Shown here in pieces: positions 63,972-64,000 of a stretch of 64,000 bases of DNA. Source of the DNA: Actinocorallia populi (GTDB lineage Bacteria; Actinomycetota; Actinomycetes; Streptosporangiales; Streptosporangiaceae); assembly GCF_002995495.1 (NCBI RefSeq), contig NZ_PVZV01000013.1:89612-153611 (forward strand), written 5' to 3'. Position 1 is the first letter of the stretch. Each line of letters begins with the position of its first letter. Made by a program: the position numbers and the translations under genes. Under the pieces are notes generated by a model that was given only the letters and a program-made list of their open reading frames with translations, was not told where the DNA came from and made no database searches.

Positions 63972-63993
63972 TCTTGAGAACTCAACAGCGTGC
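63972..63993 (+). promoter_or_regulatory. rRNA leader (antitermination/processing) motif
   Basis: TTGAGAACTCAACAGCGTGC, with TTGAG/CTCAA arms, is the conserved leader sequence seen just ahead of 16S rRNA in actinobacteria. The 16S gene itself is not in the window. Confidence 0.7.
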
Positions 63994-64000
63994 TAAAAGT

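Overview
The window is very GC-rich DNA (roughly 70% or more), with GTG/TTG starts, 4-nt ATGA/GTGA stop-start overlaps and short or leaderless 5' ends. The gene content (WXG100/EccC, acyl-CoA carboxylase with an epsilon subunit, an LpdA-type quinone reductase, Tad pili, an IdeR-type iron box) points to a filamentous actinobacterium. A Streptosporangiales/Thermomonosporaceae-like organism is my inference; the sequence does not prove it. No CRISPR array, insertion sequence, tRNA gene or origin was seen.

Layout. 0-9 kb: a nucleoside-type ABC permease, a Uma2 nuclease, an OmpA-domain lipoprotein, then a block syntenic with Mycobacterium tuberculosis Rv3303c-Rv3308 (lpdA, gamma-glutamylcyclotransferase-like gene, purine nucleoside phosphorylase, phosphohexomutase) closed by a perfect 17-bp terminator stem. 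9-14.2 kb: a DoxX protein and a TetR regulator, each with a near-identical operator, a membrane protein with a Gly-rich repeat tail, a DUF6745 protein and an ECF42-type sigma factor with its YCII partner. 14.3-16.1 kb: the biotinylated alpha subunit of acyl-CoA carboxylase. 16.3-32.7 kb: an accessory block with a WXG100 protein, a toxin-antitoxin-like pair, two degenerate GC-rich minisatellites, a 1498-residue EccC/EssC-type ATPase and, divergent from it, a ten-gene Tad pilus operon ending in a membrane LysM/SARP-BTAD protein.

32.8-45 kb: a NYN protein, carboxylase epsilon and beta subunits, PEP carboxylase, biotin ligase and a class III adenylyl cyclase, then a polyphosphate island (ppk1, MutT1-like Nudix/phosphatase, CYTH-CHAD protein). 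45-49 kb: bacterioferritin, a Bfd-type ferredoxin under an IdeR-like iron box, a small membrane protein and a two-component system. 48.7-53 kb: GtrA, purE-purK, GDPD and FadE25-type acyl-CoA dehydrogenase, again matching the mycobacterial Rv3274c-Rv3277 order.

53-63.6 kb looks like a cell-envelope polymer locus: UDP-glucose dehydrogenase, a family 2 glycosyltransferase, an LCP ligase, an orphan IspD/TarI-like cytidylyltransferase, then a translationally coupled operon of two CDP-alcohol phosphotransferases, a DUF5941-type membrane protein, a sugar-1-phosphate-type nucleotidyltransferase, an sn-glycerol-1-phosphate-dehydrogenase-like enzyme and a second glycosyltransferase. This is my best candidate for an incompletely described system: a bacterial pathway that may activate glycerol-1-phosphate (or a related polyol phosphate) as a CDP derivative and build it into an envelope phospho-glycopolymer or lipid. 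The last 400 bases hold three tandem strong promoters and a leader motif of a ribosomal RNA operon whose 16S gene begins just past the window.
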